From: Dasypus novemcinctus
Lineage: Eukaryota; Chordata; Mammalia; Cingulata; Dasypodidae
Assembly: GCF_030445035.2 (NCBI RefSeq)
Contig: NC_080686.1
Location: 1,153,931 to 1,217,930 of the forward strand
Length of the DNA stretch: 64,000 nt
Reading direction: 5' to 3'
The notes under the pieces are model-generated. The model had not been told where the DNA came from and searched no databases. It saw nothing but the letters and a program-made list of their open reading frames with translations. A program made the position numbers and the translations under genes. Every line of letters starts with the position of its first letter. Positions within the stretch are counted from its first letter, which is position 1. Below are positions 49,755 to 63,405 of the stretch, piece after piece.

Positions 49755-51660
49755 TTTAATTGTACTTTTTGAAGATACACAGATCACGGAAATGTTAAAT
49801 TAAAAAAAAGAAGAGGTTCCTATATACCCCATACCCCACACCCCCTCCCACATCAGCGACATTTTTCATCATTGTGGCACATTCATTTCATTTGGTGAAT
49901 TCATTTTGAAGCACTCATATATAAGAGTTTACATTGTAGTTTACACTCTCCCACAATATCTTCAGTGGGATATGGCAGGATATATAATGTCCAACATCTG
50001 TCCCTGCAATATCATTTAGGACAACTCCAAGTCCCAAAAATGACCCCACATCACATCTCTTCTTCTCTCTCTCTACCCTCAGCAGCTACCATGACCTCTT
50101 TCTCCTTATCAATGCTACAATTTCTTCCATTACTAATCATAATATTTCCATAGTAGAATATCAGTAATGCACTCTAATCCATACTCTATGCCTCCATCCT
50201 GTGGACAGTGAGATGGTTAGGTGCACTCCACCTTTATATAGAAAGGGACTTAGATTCCACATGGATGATGGGTGCAATTCTCCTGCTTGCAATTGTAGGC
50301 ATTCTTGGCTCCCTGGTGCCATGGTTAACCTTCTTTGCCTCCCTGTTAGCTGGCTGGGGTAAGTCTAATAAACCAGAGGGTAGGAGTTGCAAGTCTTTTG
50401 AAGCTCAGGGTCAGGTTGTCACACGGACAGTTCAGAGATTCAGGTTTCCTGAGTATACACCAACCCCAATGCCAACCACATGTCTGGTAAAGTAACAGAA
50501 GAGGCATGTGTAGAAAGGTCACATTTGAGTCAAACTCCATCACATTTAGGAACACAAACTCCAAAGTAGGGCCAACTGACATGGCACTGAACTCCAGAGC
50601 CATCTGTCATGACCATAGAACCTGTGGGTCTCTGTAGTCCTCAGGAGAACGAGTACCTGGGGTTGTATCTACTTTGTCTGTCTCAGGGATCCTGCTGAGG
50701 TGTGCATAAGCATGACCCCTCTGATGACCTCCCAACTCTTTTTTGGAGACTCATAACCATGTAAACTCATTTGTCCTTTCCATTTCTCCCTTTTATTCAA
50801 GGTCAAGAAGCAGTTTTTAACACCTGATATTACATGTAGGCTGAGATATTCTGCTGGTCTGAGTTGATCCTTTTATTCAAGGTCTTTTTCTAGTTGCATC
50901 ATCAGCTGATACTTGGTAGTAGTTCCTCAATGCCAGGGAGGCTCATTCTCAGGAGTCATGTCCCATGCTGGGAGGAAGGTAATACATTTACATGTCGAGT
51001 TTGACTTAGTGGCCAAATTGAAGCAACATGGAGGCTCTTGGGAGGTAACTCTTAGGCACCCTGCAGCTCTAGGCCATGTTCATATTTCAGGTGCACAGGC
51101 TCATAAGCATAGCCATCAGTATCAAGGGCTCATTGTTAGACCATCATTCTTTATTGGTCTTTGCCATTGCACTTGGGGGATTGTTCCTGTTCAATTGGGG
51201 AATGTGATACAGCTCCCCTGACTAGGAACTCAGCACTCCCTCAGTTTACATTTTTAACTCTAACCACTATGAAAATATCCAAACACTTATGTACCCTGTA
51301 TACATGCCCTGAAGAACTCACTCCCAACCATGTGCCCTCTATCAATAACACTCCACACCAGTGTTCCTCCCCTGCCATAGATGAAACTCTCTGTGGTCCA
51401 AAACTTCCTAAAAATGAAGTCTAATATATTTCCAGTTTCCGTTAATAGTAAAATGGAATATAGTGATGGGTTTAAAGGTTAGATATAGAATACATACTAA
51501 TTTAGGAAAATAAATAAAGTAAAAATAAATTGGGGTATCAAAAAATGAAAAAGGTTTGTTTTGACATTTTGCCTTTCATGCTGTGTATGTACAGTGACAA
51601 AGCAATTTCTTCCATTTCTTCCTCAGTGTCTACATCCTTTCTTTCTCTTTTTATTTCTAA
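49755..51660 (-). mobile_element. Long L1 3' UTR, minus strand, fullest copy
   Basis: Read on the minus strand it matches 27910-29440 in order and continues past the point where that copy stops, to the poly(A)-proximal end at 49755. The two together give a 3' UTR of more than 1.9 kb. It ends exactly where the satellite array begins (about 51665). Confidence 0.7.
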
Positions 51661-52599
51661 TTATTAAGTTAGGACAGAATAGCATGTGCATTAGTTTTTC
51701 GAACTAAGCAAGGTACACAATTGACTAACTGCTAAGTGCTTTCTATCACTTACACTAAAACCTAAACAGAACACTATTCTTCACTTAGAGGGAAACCTGA
51801 GCAGATCTCTAACCCTAAGCCTAACCTAATCCCTGTGTTCAATATTCGCTAAGTCTTTAAGCTTAGTTCTATGACAAAGGTACATATGCTTTACTATTCT
51901 GAACTAAGCAGCATATACACTTTGTTGCCTGCTATATGCTTTCTTTCACTTACAGTGAAAGCTAAGCCTATCCCTAACACTAACCCTGACACTCACCTTA
52001 AGCCTATCTTTATCCCTAACCCTGTCCCAAATCCTAAGCACTAACCAAAAGTCTATATTAGTTCACTCTTTAAACTTAGTTCTGTGCTTGAATAACATGT
52101 GTACTATGCAGTACACACACTTCTTTGCCATCTATGTGCTTTTATTCACTTACACAACATGTGTATATATGCCTGAGCTACTACAATGACATGTAAAAAG
52201 TTAAATTATTCCATATGGTTGCAGTAAACATATCTCACTGACAGCAATGGATTATCTCTTAGAATCAATGAGGCACAATGCTTGCATCTCATCCACATTC
52301 AAAAGTAATGTGTTTTCACATTGTCCATTTTACAATACACAGTTTTTTTGTCTGCTATGTGTAGGCTCTTAACTACACTTATAATGAACTCACTCTTTAA
52401 ATTTAGTGCTGGAACAGAATAGCATGTGGATTCATTTTGTGAACTAAGAAGGGTACACGTTTGATTAACTGTTCAGTGCTATCACTTACACCAACACCTA
52501 AACAGAACCCTATTCTTCACTTACAGTGAAAACTAAATAGAACTCTAACCCTAAGCCTAACCCAATACCTGTGGTCAATATTAGCTCATTCTTTAAATT

Positions 52600-53500
52600 T
52601 AATTCTATTACAAAGGTACATAGGCTTTACTATGTGAATCAAGCAGCATATATACTTCATTGCCTGCTGTGTGCATTTTTTCACTTAGTGAAAGTTAATC
52701 CTATCCCTAACACTAACCCTCTCACCCTAATGCTATTCTTATCCCTAACACTATCCCTCACCCTGTCTAACTCTAACATAACACTAACCCAAAAGTGTAT
52801 ATTAGTTCACTCTTTAAACAGAGTTCTATGCTTTACTACTGTGAACTAAACAGCATATACATTTATTTCACTGCTATGTGCTTCCTTTCATTTACAGTGA
52901 AATCTAAGCTGATCCCTAACACTAACCCTAACCCTAAACCTAACATTAACCCTATCCCTATCCCTAAACCTGTCCCTAGCCCTAAGTTTAACCATAACAA
53001 AACACTAACCCAAAAGTCTATATTAGCTCACTCTTTAAACATGGTTCTATGACAGAGGTACATATGCTTTACTATTGTGAACTAAGCAGCATATACACTT
53101 CGTTGTCTGCTTTGTGTTTTCTCACTTAGTGAAAGCTAAGCCTATACCTAACACTAAACCTCACTCTCACCCTAACTCTATCCCTATACTGACCCTATCC
53201 CTAACCCTAAGTCTAACCTTAACATAACATTAATTGAAAGGACAATATTAGCTCACTCATTAAACTTAGTTCTATGACAAAGATACATATGCTTTACTAT
53301 TGTGAACTAAGTAGCATATACACTTCATGGCTGGCTTTGTGCATTTTTTTCAATTACTGAAAGCTAAGCCTATCCTTAAAATTAACCCTAACTCTAACCT
53401 AAACCCTATCCCATCCTTAATACTGTCCCTAACCTGAAGTCTAACCCTAACATAACACTAACCCAAAAGTCAATATTAGCTCACTCTTTAAACTTAGTTC
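52600..53500 (+). repeat. Amplified ~225-bp submodule of the satellite
   Basis: The piece from TATGCTTTACTATTGTGAAC to the end of the CCCTAA-like block is repeated four times (starts near 52612, 52828, 53055 and 53281; spacings 216, 227 and 226). Further right it is present twice (54052/54283 and 55035/55247) and then once per unit from 56007 on. This explains why left-hand satellite units are longer (about 960-1430 bp). Confidence 0.85.
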
Positions 53501-56500
53501 TATGCTCGAGTAACTTGGGCTTTACTTTTGAGAAGTAGCTCAAAAGTACTTCTTTGCTATCTATGTGCTTTTCCTCACTTACACAACTTGTGTATATATG
53601 ACTGGACTACCACAGTGAGACATAAGTAATCAATTTACTTTCCATAGGAATGCAGGAAACATACCTTATTTACAGCAGAGTGTCTTCTCTTAGAATCAAT
53701 GAAGTACCATGCTTGCATCTTGTCCATGATTCAAAAGTAATGTGTTTTAATGTTATCCTTTTCATAATACATGGGTTTTATTTGCCTGCTATGTTTAGAC
53801 TCTTACCTACACTCATAATGAACTCACTCTTTCAAATTAGTGCTAGGACAGAATAGCATGTGCACGAGTTTTATGAACTAAGCAATGTAGAAATTTGATA
53901 AAATGCTAAGGGCTTTCTATCACTTAGAGGAAAACCTAAACAGAAGCCTATGCTTCACATAGAGAGAAAATGAACCAGACCTCAAGCCTGAGCCTAACCC
54001 AATCCATGTGGTCAATATAATGTCACTCTTTAAGCTTAGTTCTATGACAATGGTACATATGCTTTACTACTGTTAGCAAGGAGGTATATACAGTTATTTG
54101 CATGCTACGTGCTTTCCTTCACATACAGTGAAAGCTAAGCCTATCCCCAAAACTAACCCTAGCTCTCACCCTAACCCTATACCAATCCCTAACCCTCCCT
54201 AACCCTATTTCTAACCCTAACATAACATTAACCCAACTGTCTATATTAGCTTAGTTTAAACTTAGTTCTATGACAGAGTTACATAGGTTTTACTATTGTG
54301 AACTAAGCAACATATACACTTTGTTGCCCTCTATGTGCTTTCTTTGACTCATAGTGAAAGGTAAGAATAGCCTTACTACTAACCCTAACTCTAACCCAAA
54401 CCCTAGCCCTATCCTTAACCCTGTCCCTAACCTTAAGTCTAACCCTAACATAACACTAACCCTAAAAGTCAATATTAGCTCACTATTTAAACTTAGTTCT
54501 ATGCTCGAGTCAATTGTGCATTACTTTTGAGAACTATACACTTCTTTGCCATCTATGTGCTTTTTCTCACTTACACAACTTGTGTATATATGTCTGAGCT
54601 ACCACAATGATGTACGTTTCCTTACTTCAATATGGATGTAGGAAACATGTCTCATTGACAGCAATGGGTTATCTCTTAGGCAATGAGGCACAATGCTTGC
54701 ATCTCATCCACATTCAAAAGTAATGTGTTTTAACATTGTCCTTTTCATTATACACAGGTTTTATTGCCTGCTATGTGTAGGCTCTTAACTATACTCATAA
54801 TGAGCTCACTCTTTAAACTTAGACCTAGGACAAAGTAGCATGGGCATTAGTTTTGCAAACGAAGCAATGTACACATTGCATTAACTGCTAAGGGCTTTCT
54901 GTCATTTTCACTAAAATCTAAACTGAGGCCTATTCTTCACTTAGAGAGAAACCTAACTGGATTTCTAACCCTAAGCCTAACCCAATCCTTGTAGTCAATA
55001 TTAGAACTCTCTTTGTACTTAGTTCTAAGACAAAGGTACATGTGATTTACTACTGTGGAGTAAGCAACATATACACTTATTTACCTTGTATGTGCTTTCT
55101 TTCACTTACAGTGAAAGCCAAGGCTATCCTTAAAACTAAACCTAGCTCTAACCCTATCCCTAATGCTGTCCCTAAGCCTAGGTCTAAACCTAACATAACA
55201 TTAACCCAATAGTCTTATTAGCTCACTCTTATACTTAGTTCTATACACAGGTACACATACTTTACTATTGTGAATTAAGCAGCATAGACACTTCATTGCC
55301 TGCTATGTGCTTTCTTTTACTTATACTGAATGGTAAACATACCCTAACACTAACCCTAACTATAACCCTAACACTATCCTTATCCCTAACCTAAAATCTA
55401 ACCCTAATAAAGCACTAACCAAAACATCAATATAAGCTCACTCTATAAATTTAGTTCTATACTAGAGTCACTTGTACTTTTGTTTTGATAACTATGTACT
55501 ACACACAATTCTATACCTTCTATGTACTTTTTCTCACACAACTTGTGCATATAAGACTGAGTTACCACAATGAGATGTAAGAAATTAACTTACTTTCAAT
55601 AGGAATGCAAGAAACATGTTTAATTGACATAAATAGGTTTTCCAATAGAAGGAATGAAGCATGAAGCTTGCATCACATCCACATTAAAAAGTAATGAGTT
55701 ATAAAATTGTCCTGTTTGTAATACAAGGGTTTTACTGCCAGCTATGTGTAGGCTTATTAACTACACTCATAAAAAGCTCACACTTTAAATTTAGTGCTAG
55801 GACAAACTAGCATGTGCATTAGTTTTGTGAACTAAGATACGTACACATTTCATTAACAGATAAGGGCTTTCTATCACTTACACTAAAACTTAAACAGAAG
55901 CCTATTCTTCACATAGAGAGAACACTGACCAGAACAAAAACCCTAAGCCTAACACAATCCTTGTGGTCAATATTATCTCACACTTTAAGCTTAGTTCTAT
56001 GACAATGTACAAATGCTTTACTTCTGTGAACCGAACAGGAGAAGCACAGATTTGCCTGCTATGTGCTTTCTTTCACTTACAGTGCCAGCTAACCCTCACC
56101 ATAAAACTATCCCTAAGCATATACATATCCATATCCCTATCTGTGTTAAGCACAGATATGTGCTGTGTTAAGCACAGCATAACACGAGCTCAAAAGTCAA
56201 TGATAAAAGTCAAAGATAGCTCACTCATTAAGCTTAGTTCTATGCTCAAGTTACTTACGACTTACTTTTGAGAACCATGCAGTACTCACACTTCTTTGCC
56301 ATCTATGTGCATTTACTCACTTACAAAACTTGTGTATATATGACTGAGATACCAGAATGAGTTGTAAGTAATTAATTTATTTTCAATAGGAATGCAGGAA
56401 ACATGTCTCATTGACAGCAATGCATTTTCTCTTTGAAGTAATCTGGAATGACACTTGAACATCATCCACATTGAATGTAATGTGTTTTCACATTGTCTTT

Positions 56501-58200
56501 TTGTAATACACAGGGTTTTTTGCCTGTTAGGTGTAGGATCTTAACTAAAATTCTATTGAACTCAGTCTTAAAACTTAGTTCTAGGACTGAATCACAAGGG
56601 CATTACTTTTGGGAACTGAGCATGGTACACATTTGGTTAACTCCTAAGGATTTTCTCTCACACTGACACCTAAAACGAAGTCCATTCTTCATCTAGAGAG
56701 AAACCTAACCGAATCTGGACCCTAAGCCTAAACCAAATCCTGGGGCAATATTAGCTGGCTCTTTAATCTTAGTTATTTGAGAATAGTACATATGCTTTAC
56801 TGCTGTAAAGCAGCATGTGGAGAGATTTTCCAGCTATGTGCTTTCTTTCACTTATACTGCCAGTTAAGCCTATCTCTAAAACTAACCCTATCTCTATCCC
56901 TAAACATATCCATATCCATATCACTGCCCCTAACCCATACAAAAGCCTAGCATAACACAAACTCAAAAGCCAATCGTAGCAATCTCTTTAAACTTAGTTC
57001 TATGCTCAAGTAACTTGTGCTTTACTTTTGACAACTATGCAGTACACACACTACTTTGCTGTCTATGGGTTTTTCCTCAATTACACAACTTGTGTATATA
57101 TGACTGAAATACCAGAATGAGTTATAAGTAATTAACTTACTTTCAATAGGAATGGAGGAAACATGTCTCATCGACAGCAATGTGTTTTCTCTTTGAAGCA
57201 ATCTGGCAGAATACTTGAAATTCATCTACATTGAAATGTAATGTGTTTTCACATTGTCCTTTTCATAATACATGGGTTTATTTTTTGTCTGCTATGTATA
57301 GGCTCTTGACTGTAATCCTATTGAATTCACTCTTCAAACTTAGTGCTAGGACTGAATGACTAGGGCATTAGTTTCAGGGACTAATCAAGGTACACCTTTG
57401 GTTAACTGCCAAGGGTTTTCTATCACTTACACTGACACCTAAATAGAAACCTATACTTCACCTGCAGAGAAATCTAATCAGAGAGAATCCTAACAGGATC
57501 AGGCCCCTAATCCTAACACAAGTCCTGTGGCAATATTAGCTGGCTCTTTAATCTTAGTTATATGACAACAGTACATATGCTTACTTCTGTGAACTAAGCA
57601 GCATATGCAGAGATTTCCCTGCTATGTGCTTTCTTAAACTTATAGTGCCAGCTAAGCCTATCTCTAAAACTAACCCTATCTCTATCCCTAAACATATCCA
57701 TATCCATATCACTGCCTCTAACCGATACCAAAGCCTAGCATACCACCAACTCAAAAGTCAATCTCACCTCACTCATTTATCTTAGTTCTAAGCTTGAGTA
57801 ACTTGTGCTTTACTTTTGAGAACTATGCAGCACACAGATTTCTTTGTTGTCTAAGGGCTTTTCCTCACTTATGCAACTTGTGTATATATGATTGAGATAC
57901 CAGAATGAGTTGTAAGCAATGAACTTACTTTCAATAGGAATGCACTAAACATGTCTCATTGACAGCAATGCGTTTACACTTTGAAGCAATCTGGCATGGT
58001 ACTTGAACCTGGTCCACATTGAAATGTAATGTGTTTTCACAATGTCCTTTCCACAATACATGGGGTTTTTTTGCCTGCTATGTGTAGGCTCTTAACTGCA
58101 ACCCTACTGAATGCACTCTTCAAATTTCATGCTAGGGCTGAATCACAAAGGCATTAGTTTCGGGAACCAAGCACGGTACACATTTGGTTAACTGCTAAGG

Positions 58201-58617
58201 TTTTTTTTTTTTAATTTATTTCTCTCCCCTTCCCCCACAACCCCAGTTGTCTGTTCTCTGTGTCCATTTGCTGCATGTTCTTCTTTTGTCCACTTCTGTT
58301 GTTGTCAGCAGCATGGGAATCTTGTGTCTCTTTTTTTGTTGTTGTTGCATCATCTTGCTGCATCAGCTCTCAGTGTGTGCAGTGCCATTCCTGGGCAGGC
58401 TGAACTTTCATGCTGGGCAGCTCTCCTTATGGGGTTCACTACTTGTGCATGGGGCTCCCCTATGTGGGGGCACCCTTGCATGGCATGACACTTTTTGCAC
58501 ACATCAACACTGCATGTGGGCCAGCTCCACATGGGTCAAGGAGGTCCAGGGTTTGAACTGTGGACCTCCCGTGTAGTAGACAGATGCCCTATCCACTGGG
58601 CCAAGTCCACTTCCCTG
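58201..58617 (-). mobile_element. DAS-III-type SINE (copy 8) in the satellite
   Basis: It lies in minus orientation with the T-rich tail at 58201-58215 and the head near 58590-58612. It splits the satellite phrase CTGCTAAGG...GTTAAGGGTTTTCTATCAC, leaving short repeats of TAAGG on both sides. Confidence 0.9.
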
Positions 58618-59991
58618 TTAAGGGTTTTCTATCACTTCCACTAACACCTAAACAGAAGACTATTTTTCACCTAGAGAGAAACCCAACAGGATCTGGAAGC
58701 TAAGCCCAACCCAAGTCCTGGGACAATATTAGCTGGATCTTTTATCTTAGTTGTATGACAGTGGTACATATGCTTTCCTTCTTTGAACAAAGGAGAGTAT
58801 GCAGAAATTTCCCTGCTATGTGCTTTCTTTCAATTATAGTGCCAGCTAAACCTATCCCTAAAATTGACCCTATCACTATCCCTAAGCATATCCACATCCA
58901 TATCCCTGCCACTAACCCATAACTAAGCCTATCATAACATGAACTCAATAGTCAATCTTAGCTCACTCTTTAAACTTGGTTCAATCCTTGAGTAACTTGT
59001 GCTTTACTTTTGTGAAAAATTCAGCACACAGACTTCTTTGCCTTGTGTGGGCTTTTCCACACTTACACAGCTTGTGTATATATATATATATGCATGACTG
59101 AGGTACCAGAATGAGTTGTAAGTGACTAACTTACCTTCAATAATAATGCAAGAAACATGTCTCATTGACAGCAATGCATTTTCTCTTTGAAGCAATCTGG
59201 CACAATACTTGAACATCATCCCCATTGAAATATAATGTGTTTTCACATGGTACTTTTCATAATACATGGGTTTTTTGCCTGCTCTGTGTGGGTTCTTAAT
59301 GACAATCCTATTGAACTCACTCTCCCAACTTAGTGCTAGGAGCAAATCACTGGGCATTAGGTTCAGGAACTAAGTTAGGTACACATTTGGTTAACTACTA
59401 AGGGTTTTCTATTACTTACACTGACACTTAAACAGAAGCTTAATCTGCACCTAGAAAGAAACCAAACAGGATCTAGACACTAAGCCTAACCCATGTCCAG
59501 GGGCAATATTAGCTCACTCTTTAATCTTAGTTCTATGATGATGGTACATATGCCTTACTTCTGCGAACTAAGTAGCATATGCAGAGAATTCCCTGCTATA
59601 TGCTTTCTTTCAATTATAGTGCCAGCTAAGCCTATCCCTACCACTAATTCAATCTATACCCCTAAGCATATCCATATCCATATCCCTGACCTTAGCATAA
59701 CAGGATCTCAAAAATCAGTCTTACTTCATTCTTTAATCTTAGTTCTATGCTCGAGTAATTTGTGCTTTACTTTTCATAACTATGCAGTACACACACTTCT
59801 TTGCCACCTATGGGCTTTTTCTCACTTACACAACTTGTGTATATATGACTGAGATACCAGAATGAGATGTAATTAACAGACTTTCAATAGGAATGCAGTA
59901 AACATGTCTCATTGACAGCAATATGCCTTCTCTCTAAAGTAACCAGGCATGATACTGGAACCTCATCCACATTCAAAAGTAATGTGTGTCA

Positions 59992-60738
59992 AAAACAACA
60001 AAAAAAAAGAATTAAAAGGCAACCTGTTTTTTAAAAATGGGCAAGAGATTTGAATAGACAGTTTTCCAAAGAGGAGATACATACAAATGGCTAAAAAGCA
60101 CATGAAAAGATGCTCTACATCATTAGCTATTAGGGAAATGCTAATCAAGAGTACAGTGAGATACCATCTTATACCTATTAGTGTTGTACTATCAAAAAAC
60201 AGAAAACCAAAACAAAGTACAATGATTTAAAAAACAGAAAATAAATCAGAAAACTACGTGTACTGGAGAGGATGTGATGGAAAGGTAACCATCATACCTG
60301 CTGGTGGGATTGTAGAAATGGAGCAGCCTCTGTGGAGGATGGTGTTGCAGTTCCTAAGGAAGATAACTGTACAGTTGCCATAGGATCAGCATTCTCACTT
60401 CTGGCATATGCCCAGAAGAAGAAAAGTAGGGACAGGAACACATTTATGCACACCAGTGTTCATAGCAGTATTATTCATTATTGCCAAAACTTGGACTCAA
60501 CCCAAGTGGCCATCAACATGTGAATGGATATGTGAAATGTGGTATTCCCATACAATGGTTTTACTCAACCTTAAGAGGGAATGAAATGTTGACATGTGAC
60601 AACATGGTCAAGTCCTGAAAACTTTATTTTTTTTAAACTTTATTTTGTACATTTAATAATTGAAAATATAAAGAATAATTAAGAATTTAAAAATACACTT
60701 GAATAAAACCTAAAAACTTGAGAAAAAAAAATTACCCT
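59992..60738 (+). mobile_element. Truncated L1 3' end inserted in the satellite (first)
   Basis: The satellite phrase breaks at about 59990. What follows matches the L1 ORF2 C-terminal region (60030-60600: GGGCAAGAGATTTGAATAGA, then CACATGAAAAGATGCTC, then the stretch equivalent to the TMEYY region near 60540). It ends in an A-rich tail at 60700-60735. No intact frame remains. Satellite sequence resumes for about 65 bp before the next L1. Confidence 0.8.
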
Positions 60739-60804
60739 TTTTGAAGTACATGGGTTTTTTGTTTTTGTTTTTGTTTTTTGCCTGCTGTGTGTAGGCTCTT
60801 TACT

Positions 60805-61485
60805 GTGCTGGAGTTGTAGTTGGTGTTGGGGTTTAAGATATATTTAGGGGATCTGAATCTCTGGACTGACAATGTGATAGCCAGGCCCTGAGCCTCAACA
60901 GACTCCAGCACCTACAATCTGATTTATTGGACTCATCTCACTCAGCTAAGATGGAGTTGAAGAAGGACAACCACCACACCATGGACCCTAGAGTGCCTAC
61001 AACTGAAAGCGGGAGGATTGCATCCAGTATCCATGTGGAATCTGAGCCTCCTCTTGACATAGAGGTGCAATGGACACAACCAATCCAATGTCCACAGAGA
61101 AAAGGTGGCATTGGAGTGGGAAAAGTGGACATGGTGGCTAGTGGGTATGGGGAATGGCAGGAAGAGACGAGATGTAGAGGCGTCTTTGGGACTTGGAGCA
61201 GCCCTGGATGGTGCTTCAGGGGCGATCACCAGACATTGTAAATCCTCACAGGGCCCACTGGATGGAATGGGGGAGAGTATGGGCCATGATGTGGACCATT
61301 GACCATGAGGTGCAGAGGTGCCCAGAGATGTACTTACCAAATGCAATGGATGTGTCATGATGATGGGAATGAGTGTTGCTGGGGGGAGAGTGGTGGGGTG
61401 GGGGTGGTGGGGTTGAATGGGTCCTCATATATTTTTTTAATGTAATATTTTTACAGAATCAATAATAAAAAATTTAAAAAAACTA
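60805..61485 (+). mobile_element. L1 3' UTR inserted in the satellite (second)
   Basis: It is similar to 28990-29340 over its first half. Then it keeps the terminal part that copy lacks, ending TTTTTTTAATGTAATATTTT and an AATAAAAAATTTAAAAAAAC tail. Satellite sequence resumes at 61486 (CTACAATCATACTGAAGTCA). It shows what the true 3' terminus of this L1 family looks like and supports the L1 assignment of the 27-29 kb and 43-51 kb copies. Confidence 0.8.
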
Positions 61486-63018
61486 CAATCATACTGAAGT
61501 CACTCTTCAAACTTACGCAAGGACTGAATTGCAAGGGCCATAGTTTTGGGAACTAAGCAGGGTACACATTGGGTTAACTGCTAAGGGTTTCCTCTCACTG
61601 ACACTGACACGTAAAGAGAAGTCTATTCTTGAACTAAAGAGAAAACAAGATCTGGACTGTAGGCTTCATCCAAGAATTGGGTCTATAGACCTCACTCTTT
61701 AATCTTAGTTCAATGACAATGGCACATGTGCTTTATTTCTGTGAGCTAAGCAGCATATGCAGAGATGTCCCTGCTATGTGCTTTCATTCACTTATAGTAC
61801 CAGCTAAGCCTATTCCTAACTAACTATCTCTAGCCCTAAGCATATCCATATGCATATCCCTGCCCCTAACCCATAACTAAGCCTACCATAACAGGAACTC
61901 TAAAGTCAAGCTTAGCACACTCTTTAAACTTAGTTCTATGCTCAAGTACCCTGTGCTTTACTTTTGAGAACTATGCAGTATTCACTTTGCCATCCATGGG
62001 CTTTTCCTCACTTAACAACTTGCATTTATATAACTGAGATATCACAATGAGTTGCATGTAATTAATTTATTTTCAATAGGAATGCAGGAAACATGTCTGA
62101 TTGACAGCAGTGTGTTTTCTCTTTGCAGGAAACTGACAATATACTGGAAACTCTACCACATTGAAATGTATTTTCACATTGCCTTTTCATAGTACATGAG
62201 ATTTTTTGCCTGCTACATGTAGGCTCTTAGCTACAATCAAACTGAACTCACACTTCAAACTTAGTGCTAGGACCAGATTGCTAGGGTATTAGGTTTGGGA
62301 ATGAAGGGATGTACACATTTGGTTAACTGCTAAAGGTTTTCTATCACTTACACTGGCACTTAAACAGAAGCTAAATCTGCACCTAGAAAGAAACCTAGCT
62401 AGATTTAGACCTAAGCCTAACACACATCCTGGGACAATATTAGCTCACTCTTTTATCTTAGTTCTATGACAGTGGTACATATACTTTATTTCTGTGAGTT
62501 AAGAAGCATATGCAGAGATTTCCCTTCTATGTGCTTTCTTTCAATTATACTGCCAGCTAAGCCTAGCCCTATGACTAAGCCAATCTATACTCCTAAGCAT
62601 ATTCATATCCATATTCCTGACACTAACATGACATGAACTCAAAATCACACTTACCATACTCTTTAAACTTAGTTCAATGATCGAGTAACTTGTGTTTCCA
62701 TTTCAGAAATATGCAGTACTCAATTCTTTGCAATCAATGGGATTTTCCTCACTTACACAATTTGTGTATATATGACTGAGATACCAGAATGAGAAGTAAA
62801 TAATTGACTGGCTTTCAATAAGAATGCAGTAAACAGGTCTCATTAACAGCAATGCGATTTTTCTATAAAGGAACCAGGCACAATACTGAAACCTCATCCA
62901 CATTGAAATGTAATGTGTGCTAACATTGCCCTTTAGGTAGTACATGGGACTTTTGCCTGCTATGTGTAAGCTCTTACCTACAATCATATTGAACTCACAC
63001 TTCTAAAATAATGATATA

Positions 63019-63405
63019 GGGAAACGGACTTTGGCCCAGTGGTTAGGGTGTCCGTCTACCATATGGGAGGTCCGCGGTTCAAACCCCGGGCCTCCTTGAC
63101 CCGTGTGGAGCTGGCCATGCGCAGTGCTGATGCGCGCAAGGAGTGCCGTGCCACGCAGGGTGTCCCCCGCGTGGGGGAGCCCCACGCGCAAGGAGTGCGC
63201 CCGTGAGGAAAGCCGCCCAGCGTGAAAAGAAAGTGCAGCCTGCCCAGGAATGGTGCCGCCCACACTTCCCGTGCTGCTGATGACAACAGAAGCGGACAAA
63301 GAAACAAGATGCAGCAAATAGACACCAAGAACAGACAACCAGGGGAGGGGGGGGAATTAAATAAAATAAATAAATCTTAAAAAAAATAAAAAATAAAAAA
63401 AAAAT
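63019..63405 (+). mobile_element. DAS-III-type SINE (copy 9), youngest-looking
   Basis: It is very CpG-rich with well-preserved box A (TTTGGCCCAGTGGTTAGGG) and box B (GGTTCAAACCCC). The long AAATAAATAAATC-type tail is followed by A-rich sequence. The duplication AAAATAATGATATA is exact at 63005-63018 and 63406-63419. Retained CpGs and the exact duplication point to a recent insertion. A deletion of part of the body (near 63268) is visible relative to copy 3. Confidence 0.95.

Larger units (their letters stand above)
43640..51660 (-). repeat. 2.9-kb tandem higher-order repeat (two copies and a partial third)
   Basis: The start block (GAAGATACATAGATCAC) recurs at 43650, 46570 and 49760, and a second related block at 44565 and 47475. 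The spacings are 2.9 kb, once the SINE in copy 2 is subtracted. One unit is: a reversed L1 3' UTR, a second reversed L1 3' UTR, then a minus-strand retrocopy. Unit 1 is about 43640-46565 and unit 2 46565-49755. Unit 3 begins at 49755 but continues as a fuller L1 3' UTR to 51660. Substitutions between copies are frequent, so the duplication is old. Confidence 0.8.

Noticed and set aside
51800..55450. A true chromosome end or terminal telomere
   Set aside because: The CCCTAA stretches are short, degenerate and interrupted by unique sequence, and the array continues to the window end with other repeats inserted.
59493..59852. Open frame of 119 codons in the satellite
   Set aside because: The matching frames in neighbouring units are closed, so there is no selection for coding.
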